Source: Deltaproteobacteria bacterium (GTDB lineage Bacteria; Desulfobacterota; Desulfarculia; Adiutricales; Adiutricaceae). From it: 58,805 bases of DNA. The translations under genes were made by a program, and so were the position numbers. The notes beneath the pieces were generated by a model, which searched no databases, was not told the DNA's origin, and saw nothing but the letters and a program-made list of their open reading frames with translations. Each line of letters starts with the position of its first letter. Position 1 is the first letter of the stretch. The stretch spans positions 1 through 58,805 of the forward strand of contig JAISZC010000032.1 of NCBI GenBank assembly GCA_031269485.1. Reading direction: 5' to 3'. Shown piece by piece: positions 34,117 to 43,107 of the stretch.

Positions 34117-36936
34117 ATGGACATTATTTTATTAATTAAAAAAGAATACAAACAAGTAATATTTGTTTGTATTGCTTTTTTTATAATGATATTAGCTTCC
34201 TATGCTTATGTTAGTTCTATTATGAAGCGTCATATTGACGTATATAATCGAACTATTATGCATGTGCATAGCATAACCTTAAGAAACTTAGTTGTAGCTC
34301 ATGAAGCCGCTTTAAATCAAAGTGTTTCAACTTTAAAGATTGCTATAAAAAATAAAGCAAAACCAAATGATCTCTTAGAAATATTAACAAAACAAACAGA
34401 ATTATATAGAGAACAAAAAAATATTAAAGATGTATTTTTATCGGTATATGGTTATATTGATGGTAATTTTTTAGATGGTGCGGGTTTAATTCTCGACGAA
34501 TATTATAATCCAAAAATTTCTCCCTGGTTTCGTGGCGCAATTTTACAACAAGGTTTATATTATACTAAGCCATATAAAGATTCACGGACTGGCCAAGTAG
34601 TCTCCGCAATTTCTACAGCTATTTATGACGATAATGGTGAAAGTCATGGTGTAATAGCTATAGATTATCTTTTAAATCCGATTATTAAGCAAGTTACAGA
34701 ATTTAGTTTTGGAGGTATGGGATATGGTGTACTTATTGATAGCAGTTTAAATGTTTTAAGCCATCCTATTGATAAATATATTGGTCAAAATATTGATATG
34801 TTACCAGGTTGCAGCGGTTTAAGTGATAAATTAAAATCAATTAAAATTAAGGATAATAATAAAGAAAACGATAAAGATGATATTATTATCGAGAAAATAG
34901 TCAATGAAAGGGTCAAAAAAATAGCTTTTTTTAGCCGTTTAGAGAATGGCTGGTACCTAGGAATTGTTTCTCCGGAACGTTTTTATTATAGCGCAATTTA
35001 TAATATGATACCCATTATTGCTTGTTTAGGTTTTGCTTTGGCCGTGCCATTATGTTATTTATTACTTAGTCATACAGCCGCTAAATATCGCTCACAAGAA
35101 GAAAGTAGATTAAAATCATCATTTTTAGCGCGAATGAGTCATGAAATTCGGACACCTATGAATGCTGTTATTGGTATGAGCGATCTAGCCATACGTGATT
35201 ATGGACAACCAGAGGGACTCAATAGGCTTTTAGAGATTAGACGAGCTGGCAAGAATTTAATGAGCATAATTAATGATATTTTAGACATTTCAAAAATTGA
35301 ATCAAGTACTTTTCTTTTGTCCAATAAACCATATGAATTAGACAGACTTATATCTGATGTAATATCGATAATTAATATACGCACTAAGGATAAAGACCTT
35401 GATTTTGTTGTAGATATTGATAAAAATATACCTCGCGGGTTAATTGGCGATGATACGGCTTTAAGGCAGATAATGTTAAATTTATTATCTAATGCTGTTA
35501 AATACACACCAAAGGGTCAGGTTAAGTTATTGATCAGAGGCTTTTTGCAACATCTTGAATTTGAACCCAAAGTTAATTTGTTAATTACTGTTATAGATAC
35601 AGGTGTAGGTATACAAAAGGAGAATATGGGTAAATTATTCGAGGATTTTGTACGAATAGAACAAGAAGGCCATCGTTACATCGAAGGCACTGGATTGGGA
35701 TTGGCCATAGTCAGTAATCTATGTAAAAAAATGGAGGGTACCGTAACTGTAGAAAGTGAATACGGAAAAGGCTCAATTTTTACAGCTTCTGTTTTTCAAC
35801 TAATCAATAATATTGAACCTATTGGACAAATAGATAACTCTCTATTTACATTAATAGATAATGAAATTTTCATAGTTCCTTTCAAAGCTCCAAATTGTCG
35901 CGTCCTTGTGGTTGATGATAATTTAACAAATTTAATAATTGCCAAAGGATATCTTGAAGCTTATGATATGCAGATTACCCTGGCGCAATCTGGAAACGAA
36001 GCTTTATCTTTAGTACAAAATCAGGATTTTGATATATTTTTAATTGACCAAATGATGCCTGAAATGGATGGGATATCATTGATGAAAAAATTACGAAAAA
36101 ATGAAGAAGATGATAAAAAATATATTATTTTAGCTTTTACCGCCAACGCCATTAATGGGGTCCGAGAAACATTAATAGAAGAAGGTTTTGATGATTTTAT
36201 ATTAAAACCAATAGAAGAAAATAATTTAAATGAAATATTAGAAAAATTTATACCGCCAAATAAAAAAATAGATCCTAATAGCCCAAATAAGAATGTAAAA
36301 AATTATCATTTGTCAAATGAACAAAATAATGAAATCGACTTTAAATTATTAAAAGGTATAGATACTTCAGTTGGCTTAAGGCGTTGCAATAATTCAGAAA
36401 AAATATATTTTAATATTTTAAAAATATTTTTACATGAGGCTGAAGAATTTATTGATAAAGTTGTTGCAATAAATACTGACAATAGACAAGATTTGACTAT
36501 CATTTTTCATTCAATAAAAAGTGCCTGTGCCAATATTGGTGCCCTAGAAGTCTCAAAACTAGCAGCTTTTCTTGAAGAAAACGCAATTAAAAATAATATA
36601 TCCATAATTAATGCAGAAATTAATGATTTTAAAGAAAAATTATCGAAAATAACTGTAAGCTTGAGGGCTTTCATTAATAATTTTGAACATATATTTTTAA
36701 ATATGGATAATAAAACGAATAAAGTTGAATTAGATGACGCCGATCTCTTGTTACAGCGTCTTAAAATGGCCATAACTGAAAAGAATTTTTCTCAAATTGA
36801 TAAATTAATAGAATTGATATCAATTTCAAATTATAGATCCTCTGTTAAATATGTTAACCAAATAGAAGAATCGATTTTAGTTTCAGAATTTGATCAAGCC
36901 TTACATCTAATCGATAATATGCTAACTGAGGTTTAA
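34117..36936 (+). CDS. Membrane hybrid histidine kinase (dCACHE-HisKA-HATPase-REC-HPt)
   Basis: The ATG at 34117 gives 939 residues; the frame is open to 33931, but that part is GC-rich and not protein-like. A membrane helix at 13-33 and a second at 297-317 enclose an external sensor of the dCACHE type (ISPWFRGAILQQGLYYTKPY, then a second module with GVLIDSSLNVLSHP). Then come HisKA (His342 in MSHEIRTPMNAVIG), HATPase (LNLLSNAVKYT, DTGVGIQ, GTGLGLA), a receiver with Asp644 in FLIDQMMPEMDG, and an HPt domain with His798 in FHSIKSACANIG. All catalytic residues are present. The HD-GYP regulator starts two bases after its stop. Very AT-rich, with a weak ribosome site. Confidence 0.9.
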   Translation: MDIILLIKKEYKQVIFVCIAFFIMILASYAYVSSIMKRHIDVYNRTIMHVHSITLRNLVVAHEAALNQSVSTLKIAIKNKAKPNDLLEILTKQTELYREQKNIKDVFLSVYGYIDGNFLDGAGLILDEYYNPKISPWFRGAILQQGLYYTKPYKDSRTGQVVSAISTAIYDDNGESHGVIAIDYLLNPIIKQVTEFSFGGMGYGVLIDSSLNVLSHPIDKYIGQNIDMLPGCSGLSDKLKSIKIKDNNKENDKDDIIIEKIVNERVKKIAFFSRLENGWYLGIVSPERFYYSAIYNMIPIIACLGFALAVPLCYLLLSHTAAKYRSQEESRLKSSFLARMSHEIRTPMNAVIGMSDLAIRDYGQPEGLNRLLEIRRAGKNLMSIINDILDISKIESSTFLLSNKPYELDRLISDVISIINIRTKDKDLDFVVDIDKNIPRGLIGDDTALRQIMLNLLSNAVKYTPKGQVKLLIRGFLQHLEFEPKVNLLITVIDTGVGIQKENMGKLFEDFVRIEQEGHRYIEGTGLGLAIVSNLCKKMEGTVTVESEYGKGSIFTASVFQLINNIEPIGQIDNSLFTLIDNEIFIVPFKAPNCRVLVVDDNLTNLIIAKGYLEAYDMQITLAQSGNEALSLVQNQDFDIFLIDQMMPEMDGISLMKKLRKNEEDDKKYIILAFTANAINGVRETLIEEGFDDFILKPIEENNLNEILEKFIPPNKKIDPNSPNKNVKNYHLSNEQNNEIDFKLLKGIDTSVGLRRCNNSEKIYFNILKIFLHEAEEFIDKVVAINTDNRQDLTIIFHSIKSACANIGALEVSKLAAFLEENAIKNNISIINAEINDFKEKLSKITVSLRAFINNFEHIFLNMDNKTNKVELDDADLLLQRLKMAITEKNFSQIDKLIELISISNYRSSVKYVNQIEESILVSEFDQALHLIDNMLTEV

Positions 36937-36938
36937 AA

Positions 36939-38015
36939 ATGTTTAATTTTTCAAATTATATAATAATGATTGTTGATGATGCTATTACAAATTTAAAATT
37001 TGCTAAAAATACTCTCAAAGATATAGCAAATATTGTAACAGTCCCCTCAGCTGAAAAAATGTTTACTTTGCTTGAGACTGTAAAGCCTTCATTAATATTA
37101 TTAGACATAAATATGCCAACAATGAATGGTTTTGATGCCATAGCTAAGTTAAAAAATATGGAGTCAACAAGCCAAATTCCTGTAATTTTTTTGACAGCAA
37201 AAAATGATCCACAAAGCGAAATTACAGGCTTGGCTCTGGGGGCCGTTGACTATATAACAAAACCTTTTGAGCCAGAATTGCTAATAAAACGAGTAGAAAT
37301 ACATCTAACGTTGTTATACCAGCGTTTGATACTTGAATCACAAAGTAAAGAATTAAGTAATTTTAATAATAATTTACAAAAAATGGTACAAGAAAAAACT
37401 GATAAAGTTATAAGATTACAAAAAGCAATTTTAAATACGGTGGCTGATATTGTTGAATCAAGAGATACAAACACAGGTGAACATATCTCAAGAACAAGGC
37501 GATGGCTTGGTGATTTACTGCATCGTTTAAGAGATAATAATATATATACTGATTTAATTAAAGACTGGGATTTTGAACTAATTTTACAATCTTCTCAGTT
37601 ACATGATGTGGGTAAAATAGCAATAAGTGATAATATACTTAAGAAAAAAGGTCCTTTAACTAAAGAAGAATTTGAAAGTATAAAAACACATGTCGAACTA
37701 GGTGTAAAAATAATCGATAAAATTGGGTTAGAATTGCCCAATGATGATACACATTTTCTTCAATTTGCTAAAATTATGGCTTATTATCATCATGAAAAAT
37801 GGGATGGCACTGGTTACCCTTCAGGTTTAAGCGGTGAGAACATCCCTTTATTAGGCCGACTGATGGCTATCACTGACGTATATGATGCTTTAACGTCAGA
37901 TAGACCATATAAAAAGGCATTTACGCATGATATTGCCATTAATATAATTATTAAGGGCGCAGGTTATCATTTTGACCCTATTATTGTCAATGAATTTATA
38001 CAGATTAAACCATAA
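36939..38015 (+). CDS. Response regulator with HD-GYP c-di-GMP phosphodiesterase domain
   Basis: The product has 358 residues. The receiver domain (1-120) has Asp13-Asp14, Asp56 in LLDINMP and Lys in DYITKPF. A coiled linker joins it to an HD-GYP domain (165-358) with HD at 222-223 in QLHDVGKIAISD and the signature HHEKWDGTGYPSGLSGENIP at 284-303, so it should be an active phosphodiesterase. It starts two bases after the hybrid kinase stop, which makes it the clear phosphotransfer partner. The pair would turn an external signal into lower c-di-GMP, affecting motility or attachment. AT-rich like the kinase. Confidence 0.92.
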   Translation: MFNFSNYIIMIVDDAITNLKFAKNTLKDIANIVTVPSAEKMFTLLETVKPSLILLDINMPTMNGFDAIAKLKNMESTSQIPVIFLTAKNDPQSEITGLALGAVDYITKPFEPELLIKRVEIHLTLLYQRLILESQSKELSNFNNNLQKMVQEKTDKVIRLQKAILNTVADIVESRDTNTGEHISRTRRWLGDLLHRLRDNNIYTDLIKDWDFELILQSSQLHDVGKIAISDNILKKKGPLTKEEFESIKTHVELGVKIIDKIGLELPNDDTHFLQFAKIMAYYHHEKWDGTGYPSGLSGENIPLLGRLMAITDVYDALTSDRPYKKAFTHDIAINIIIKGAGYHFDPIIVNEFIQIKP

Positions 38016-38163
38016 TACTTCATTTAGAGGCCAGTTTGCGTGGGAGGCTCAGGTCGGTCGACGCTCTTTTGGCGCCTGAAAAAAACCAGGCGGCCGGCGC
38101 CGAGGCGCGGCCGCGGCGCCGGCCGAGCGCTCCCCTCCAGTCCGGCTCGTTCCAGGCCCGACG

Positions 38164-38430
38164 TCAGAGCCGGCGCGTGAAGCGTTCGGCGATCTGCGCC
38201 ATAAGCACGGTGAAGAGCGGCATGACCGCGGACAGGGCGTAAACTTCAGGGGTCAGCCCGCGCTTGAGCGAGGAGTAGATGGGCAAAGTCACCGATTCGG
38301 GGCCATGGGTGAAGAAGCTGATGATGAAATCGTCGAGCGATAGGGTGAAGGCCAGCATGGCGCCGGCCAGCACGCCGGGCATGAACAAGGGTAGCGTGAC
38401 GCGAAAGATAAAAATTGGAGGCGAACAAGT
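38164..38430 (-). pseudogene. Duplicated 3' fragment of potC
   Basis: About 270 bases repeat the end of the potC gene at 38601-38868 with a few base changes and small gaps. Encoded pieces are MPGVLAGAMLAFTLSLDDF, IISFFTHGPESVTLPIY and IAERFTRRL. The 5' part of the gene is missing and the fragment has no start. The copy also includes the bases just past the stop (from about 38138). At its other edge it joins a short copy of the HD-GYP gene's 3' end (TTAAACCATAAT, 38435 onward). Confidence 0.88.
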
Positions 38431-38434
38431 CTCC

Positions 38435-38461
38435 TTAAACCATAATATTTCATTTAAAGGT
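38435..38461 (+). repeat. Copy of the 3' end of the HD-GYP gene
   Basis: TTAAACCATAAT-TTCATTTAAAGG repeats, with two changes, the last codons and flank of the HD-GYP gene at 38004-38030. Together with the potC fragment it shows that both sides of the island's right junction were duplicated. The 115 bases from here to 38576 are AT-rich and hold no gene. Confidence 0.7.
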
Positions 38462-38600
38462 ATATCTCAGTTCTTTGATTGTATAAATAGTAAATAAATC
38501 AGAACGCCATCTCGCTAGCATGTCCTCCATTTTTAAATCATAATCCTCTCGTAATCCAAAATTATATAATAGACCAGTCCGGCTCGCTCCAGGCCCGACG

Positions 38601-39392
38601 TCAGAGCCGGCGCGTGAAGCGTTCGGCGATCAGCACCATAAGCACGGTGAAGAGCAGCATGACCGTGGACAGGGCGTAAATTTCAGGGGACAGCCCGCGC
38701 TTGAGCGAGGAGTAGATGTAGATGGGCAAAGTCACCGATTCAGGGCCATGAGTGAAGAAGCTGATGATGAAATCGTCGAGCGACAGGGTGAAGGCCAGCA
38801 TGGCGCCGGCCAGCACGCCGGGCATGATCAGGGGCAGCGTGACGCGTCTGAAAAGATAAAAATTGGAGGCGAACAAGTCCCTGGCCGCCTCGTCGGTCTC
38901 TTTGTTGAGGGAGGCCAGCCGGCTTCTGACGACCAAGGTCACAAAGGAGATTTGAAAGGTGATGTGTCCGATGATGAGGGTGCTCATGCCCAACGCGAAG
39001 ACCCCTGACAATTGCCGCAGGAGGGTGAAGGCCAAGGTCAGGCTGACGGCCATGATGATGTCGGGCACGACGACCGGCAGGTTGATGACGACGTCGAAGA
39101 CGCGGTGGGCCTTGCGGGGCCAGGGGACGCGGTCCAGCCCCAAGGCCAGGGCCGTGCCCAGCACGGTGGCCACGGCCGTGGAGACGGCGGCCACCAGCAG
39201 GCTGTTGACGGCCGCTTCCTGGATGTATTCGTTGTGGAGCAACCGGGCGTACCACTTCAGGGTGAAGCCTTTCCAGGCGAAGCCGATGCGCGCGGAGTTG
39301 ACGGAGAAGACGGCCACGGCCGCCGCCGGCAGGTAGAGCAGCAGCAGGGAGAAAAAGGCCGTCAAGGCCACCATGGGGCGCTTGCGGTCCAT
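38601..39392 (-). CDS. potC: ABC transporter permease, spermidine/putrescine type (PotC)
   Basis: The product has 263 residues from the ATG at 39392; the frame is open upstream, but that part overlaps potB out of frame. Six hydrophobic segments are present. The EAA loop for contact with the ATPase reads EAARDLFASNFYLFRRVTLPLIMPG. Conserved PotC features include SLDDFIISFFTHG near 205. It starts two bases after the potB stop, so the two are translationally linked. Its 3' end is duplicated at 38164-38430. The substrate could be a polyamine or a related amine. Confidence 0.85.
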   Translation of the reverse strand: MDRKRPMVALTAFFSLLLLYLPAAAVAVFSVNSARIGFAWKGFTLKWYARLLHNEYIQEAAVNSLLVAAVSTAVATVLGTALALGLDRVPWPRKAHRVFDVVINLPVVVPDIIMAVSLTLAFTLLRQLSGVFALGMSTLIIGHITFQISFVTLVVRSRLASLNKETDEAARDLFASNFYLFRRVTLPLIMPGVLAGAMLAFTLSLDDFIISFFTHGPESVTLPIYIYSSLKRGLSPEIYALSTVMLLFTVLMVLIAERFTRRL

Positions 39393-39394
39393 GG

Positions 39395-40315
39395 TCAGAG
39401 ATTCTTGGGACGGCGCCGGCACAGGGCCAAGCTGGCCAAGGTCATGATCATCAGGGCCATGGACAGCATGGCCCCGAAGGGCCAGTCGCGGGCCTGGCCG
39501 AACTGCAGCTGGATGAGGTTGCCGACGAGCATCTGCTTGGCCCCGCCGAGGATGTCGGACACCACGAACATGGCCATGGCCGGCACGAACGTCATCACCA
39601 GGCCCACCGACAGGCCCGGCAGGGTCTGGGGCAAGATGGCCTGGCGAAAGACCGTCCAGCGGCCGGCGTAGAGATCCCTGGCCGCCTCCAGCAGATCCCA
39701 GTCGAGGCGCTCGACGCTGGCGTAAAGCGGCAAGGCCATGAAGGGCAGGAAAGTCGAGACCATGCCCAGATAGACGGCCAGCTCGCTTGGGTAGAGGGCG
39801 CCGCCGGGGGGAACAAAGCCGGCCCAGGCGGCCAGCTTGGCCGGCGGGAGCTGGGGGCTGAGCAGCAGCAGCCAGGCGTAGGTCCTGACGACCACGTTGG
39901 TCCAGAAGGGGACGATGATGAGGGTCAGCCACCAGACGCGAGCCTTGCGCGGCCGGCAGGCGATGTGGAAGGTCAGGGGGTAGGCCAGCAGCACGCACAC
40001 GACCGTGGTGACCAAGGCCACCTCAAGGCTTCGCAGGAGAATCAGCAGGAAGTCCGGGCTCCAGCCGAACAGGCCGTAGCCCAAAAGGCGCTTGAAGTTG
40101 GCGGCTGAAAAGCTCCATACGATTTGGCCGTAAGGGCCTCGGGCGGCCAGAGCCACCAAGGCCAGGGCCGCGCAGGGGAGGGCCAGCAGCGTCGCCAGCC
40201 AGACGAGGGGCGGGCCGGCCAGGGCCAGGCCGGCGAGACGCAGTTCTCGGGCGTCGCGCACGTCTCCCCGCCAGGATATCATCTTGCGGGCCTTGCGGCC
40301 GGTGGACTCGGTCAT
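39395..40315 (-). CDS. potB: ABC transporter permease, spermidine/putrescine type (PotB)
   Basis: The product has 306 residues with about six membrane segments (for example PPLVWLATLLALPCAALALV). The EAA loop is LEAARDLYAGRWTVFRQAILPQTLPG. PotB hallmark stretches include VPFWTNVVVRTYAW. The ATG at 40315 has GGGAGG upstream. A 15-base perfect hairpin lies between this gene and potA. Together with PotC it forms the membrane channel of the importer. Confidence 0.85.
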   Translation of the reverse strand: MTESTGRKARKMISWRGDVRDARELRLAGLALAGPPLVWLATLLALPCAALALVALAARGPYGQIVWSFSAANFKRLLGYGLFGWSPDFLLILLRSLEVALVTTVVCVLLAYPLTFHIACRPRKARVWWLTLIIVPFWTNVVVRTYAWLLLLSPQLPPAKLAAWAGFVPPGGALYPSELAVYLGMVSTFLPFMALPLYASVERLDWDLLEAARDLYAGRWTVFRQAILPQTLPGLSVGLVMTFVPAMAMFVVSDILGGAKQMLVGNLIQLQFGQARDWPFGAMLSMALMIMTLASLALCRRRPKNL

Positions 40316-40368
40316 GGCGGCCTCCCGCCCGCCTCGGCGCCGGACTGCGCGGTCGAGGCGAATCGAAA

Positions 40369-40404
40369 GCCCGGACGGGCGGATGAGGATCCGCCCGTCC
40401 GGGC
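40369..40404 (-). terminator. Perfect 15-base hairpin between potA and potB
   Basis: GCCCGGACGGGCGGA and its exact complement, with loop TGAGGA. There is no T run, so it may slow or reduce transcription from potA into potBC, or protect transcript ends, rather than end transcription fully. Confidence 0.5.
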
Positions 40405-40430
40405 CATGGATCGATTAAGTCGTGGCCGCT

Positions 40431-41486
40431 TTACATGGGCTGGTCGTCAAGGGCGACCAGAGCGTCGGGCGGGAAGAACAGGCTCACCTGATCGCCGGGG
40501 CCCAGATGGCCCCGCGAGTCAGTGCGCACCCTGACCGGGCCGGGATCGAGCCACAGATCGAGGCTTTCGCCGCGATAGACGGCTTCCCGCACTCTGGCTC
40601 GAATCCAGTTGAAGGCGCCCCCGGGGGACTCGTCTTCCAGCTGGATGCGCTCGGGCCTGATGGCCAAGCGTCCTTCCTGCCATCTGGGGGCTTCCGACAG
40701 TCGCAAGGGCCCTAAATCGGTCACCACCTGATCCCCGTCGCGACGGGCAGGCAGTATGTTGGCCGCGCCGAGGAATTCGGCGACGAATTGATTGGTGGGT
40801 TTAGAATAGACCGACCGAGGCGCGCCGGTCTGGATGACCTGGCCGTCCTTCATGACCGCCAGGCGGTCGGAAAGCACCATGGCCTCGTCCTGATCATGGG
40901 TGACCAGGATGAAGGTCGTGCCCAAGCGGCGCTGCAGACGGCGCAGCTCCTCCTGGACCTGAGTCCGGAGGTGAGCGTCGAGGGCGCTCATGGGTTCATC
41001 CAAGAGCAGGATTTCCGGCTCGTTGACCAGGGCTCGGGCTAGGGCCACCCGCTGCTTCTGGCCCCCGGACAATTGATGCGGCAGGCGCTTTTCCAAGCCG
41101 GTCAGTTCCAGCATGTCCAGGCTGTCGCCCACTCTCCGTTTGATCTCGTCAGGTTCGAAGCTGCGGGCCTTCAGGCCGAAGGCCACATTTTCGAAAATGT
41201 TGAGGTGCGGAAACAGGGCGTAGCTTTGAAAAACCGTGTTGACCTGACGCTTGGCCGCCGGCAGATGGGTGACCTCGCGGCCCCCCAGAAAAATGCGCCC
41301 GGAATCGGGCAATTCCAGGCCAGCGATGATGCGCAGTAAAGTAGTTTTTCCGCAACCTGATGGGCCAAGCAAAGTAAAAAACTCGCCCGTCAGGACTTCC
41401 AAATCCACGTCGCGTAAGGCCAATTGGCCGCCAAAGCTCTTGCGGGCCTGGGCCACCAAGAGTCCTAATTCAATCTGGCCTGTCAC
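40431..41486 (-). CDS. potA: ABC transporter ATP-binding protein, spermidine/putrescine type (PotA)
   Basis: The product has 351 residues, starting at a GTG at 41486 with GGGAGG ten bases upstream. Walker A is GPSGCGKTT, the Q-loop FQSYALFPH, the signature LSGGQKQRVALARAL, Walker B ILLLDEPMSALD and the H-loop VTHDQDEAM. Residues 245-351 form a TOBE domain, as in PotA-type importers. It precedes potB by 115 bases. No binding protein (potD) is next to the three genes, so it must be encoded elsewhere or be replaced. Confidence 0.88.
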   Translation of the reverse strand: MTGQIELGLLVAQARKSFGGQLALRDVDLEVLTGEFFTLLGPSGCGKTTLLRIIAGLELPDSGRIFLGGREVTHLPAAKRQVNTVFQSYALFPHLNIFENVAFGLKARSFEPDEIKRRVGDSLDMLELTGLEKRLPHQLSGGQKQRVALARALVNEPEILLLDEPMSALDAHLRTQVQEELRRLQRRLGTTFILVTHDQDEAMVLSDRLAVMKDGQVIQTGAPRSVYSKPTNQFVAEFLGAANILPARRDGDQVVTDLGPLRLSEAPRWQEGRLAIRPERIQLEDESPGGAFNWIRARVREAVYRGESLDLWLDPGPVRVRTDSRGHLGPGDQVSLFFPPDALVALDDQPM

Positions 41487-42016
41487 CTCTCATATGCCTC
41501 CCTTCAACCCTTTAAGTCCATTGGAACCGCTTTTTTTAGGGATCGACGGTCAGAAGACTGCACGCGGGGGGACTGCCCGCTTCGGAGAAGCGGACTGGGT
41601 CGTAGGGCGCCTGCAGGCCAGCGGCCTAGGCGTGGCGGCGTTTAGTCTCGGCTCTGACCTCGAGCGGTTCCGGACCGAATATGAATCCCCCAAGGGATCG
41701 TTAAGGGAATATTACCCTAACGTGGACTGGCTTGCAAGTTTTTTTCGGCCTCGCGGCAGACGGCGGATTTGCAGGGGATTGGGGGCCGGCCGGGCGCGCT
41801 CCGGACCTCCAGGCGGCGCCGACCGAAATATGGACGGCCTGTCAGCTCTGGCCGGCTGGCGGGCTCGCCGAAATTGGCTCGGCCGGCCCCTCTCCGCCGC
41901 CGCAGGCCAGGCTTGCGGGCGACGAGGCCTGCGGCGGACCGCCGGAAACCTTGGCCTGGCTGGCTCGGGCTGAAACGTCCGGCCCGGAAGCGCCTCCGGG
42001 CCGGAAAAAAAGCGCC
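41487..42016. other. Intergenic region between the cyclodeaminase-family gene and potA
   Basis: No gene is supported in these 530 bases. A perfect 10-base hairpin (CCGGCCCGGA/TCCGGGCCGG, 41979-42004) lies just past the end of the upstream gene on the minus strand. The part next to potA is of mixed composition and probably holds the potABC promoter, but no pair of boxes is convincing. Confidence 0.5.
41979..42004 (-). terminator. Hairpin after the ornithine-cyclodeaminase-family gene
   Basis: Ten perfect base pairs with a six-base loop lie 13 bases after the stop codon. On the minus strand the run of T comes before rather than after the stem, so it is not a canonical terminator, but the location fits a transcript end. 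Confidence 0.45.
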
Positions 42017-43003
42017 TCAGATTTCCGCGATTTGGCCGACGGGGTTGGTCTTGAGCTTGGCCTTGATGAGCTCGACGGTCATGACGTCGTGCATGGCCAC
42101 GCCCATCAGCACGGCGCCCCGCAGGCCCGTCTTGACCGACGGCTTGACGCCGGCGCAGATTTCCGACATGTCGGCGTGCAGGCCCTCGGCTCGGGGGTAA
42201 TTCTGAAAATACGCGCCCCAGGACTGGGTTTGGAGATACTGGTTGCGGTCGTCGCACACAAACAGCCCGGAAGTCATCACCTCCGGGTCGAAGCCTGAGT
42301 CGTAGTCCTCCGAGACGCACAATACGTCGGACTTGAGCCAGCTTTTGCGGACGACGGGCTGGGGCTTTTCCAAAATAGGCACGGCGGTGACCACGACGTC
42401 GGCCTCGGCCACGCAGGCCTCGACCGAGGGGCTGCGGACGAGCTCCGCTCTTGGGGCGCTCGGCGCGACCTGCTCGACGAAGCGGTCGACCTGAGCGGGG
42501 ACAAGATCGTAAATTTTGAGGGTCTTGAGAGCCGGCAAGGCCGCCGGCAAGGCCGCCGGCAAGGCCAGGCCCGTGGCCGTGCCCTGGACGCCGGCCCCGA
42601 CCACCGCCGCGACCGAGGCCCCTTCGGCGGCCAGCAGCTGGGCGCAGACGCCCGTGGCCGCCCCTGTCCGCCATGCGGTGACCCAGGCCGAGTCCATGAT
42701 GAACTCCACCAGGCCCGTCTCGGGATCGTTGACGACGATGAGACCGTTGATGTAGGGCAGCTTTTTCGCGAAGTTCGAGGGGTAGCCCGCCGCCCACTTG
42801 ATGAGGGCCGCGTCCAGCGAGGGCACGTAGCAAGGCATGGCGTGGACGTAGCAGTCCGGGCGCGGGTGGATGCCTATCTTGGCCGGCAACTCGACTTTTT
42901 CGCGTGCCAAGATCTTCCAGCCCTCGATCAGCGCGTCCATAATTTCCCGCATGGTCAGGCCCAAAGAGGCGATGTGGCTTTGGGACAAGATTTTAACTTG
43001 CAT
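42017..43003 (-). CDS. Ornithine cyclodeaminase/mu-crystallin family protein
   Basis: The product has 328 residues from the ATG at 43003 (GGAGAGA upstream). The family's substrate arm is KWAAGYPSNFAKKLPYINGLIVVND. The Arg of WRTGAATGVCAQLLA and the dinucleotide loop VVGAGVQGTATGLAL follow. The end of that helix holds a 12-base repeat encoding LPAALPAALPA. The family includes ornithine cyclodeaminase, alanine dehydrogenase and imine or ketimine reductases; the residues seen do not fix the activity. It follows etfA by 104 bases and may belong to the same transcript, acting on an amine or imine made in that pathway. Confidence 0.8.
   Translation of the reverse strand: MQVKILSQSHIASLGLTMREIMDALIEGWKILAREKVELPAKIGIHPRPDCYVHAMPCYVPSLDAALIKWAAGYPSNFAKKLPYINGLIVVNDPETGLVEFIMDSAWVTAWRTGAATGVCAQLLAAEGASVAAVVGAGVQGTATGLALPAALPAALPALKTLKIYDLVPAQVDRFVEQVAPSAPRAELVRSPSVEACVAEADVVVTAVPILEKPQPVVRKSWLKSDVLCVSEDYDSGFDPEVMTSGLFVCDDRNQYLQTQSWGAYFQNYPRAEGLHADMSEICAGVKPSVKTGLRGAVLMGVAMHDVMTVELIKAKLKTNPVGQIAEI
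42531..42566. repeat. Three 12-base tandem repeats in a coding region
   Basis: GCCGGCAAGGCC three times, encoding the Leu-Pro-Ala-Ala stretch next to the nucleotide-binding loop of the cyclodeaminase-family protein. Confidence 0.85.
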
Positions 43004-43107
43004 TTAGGTCTCTCCTGGGGTCGGGTCAGGATCGGGTCGGGGGCGCAGCCGGCGCGGGGCCGCCGGGGAAGGCCGTCGTCTGGCGGCGCGGACCGCCGGC
43101 AGGGCAT

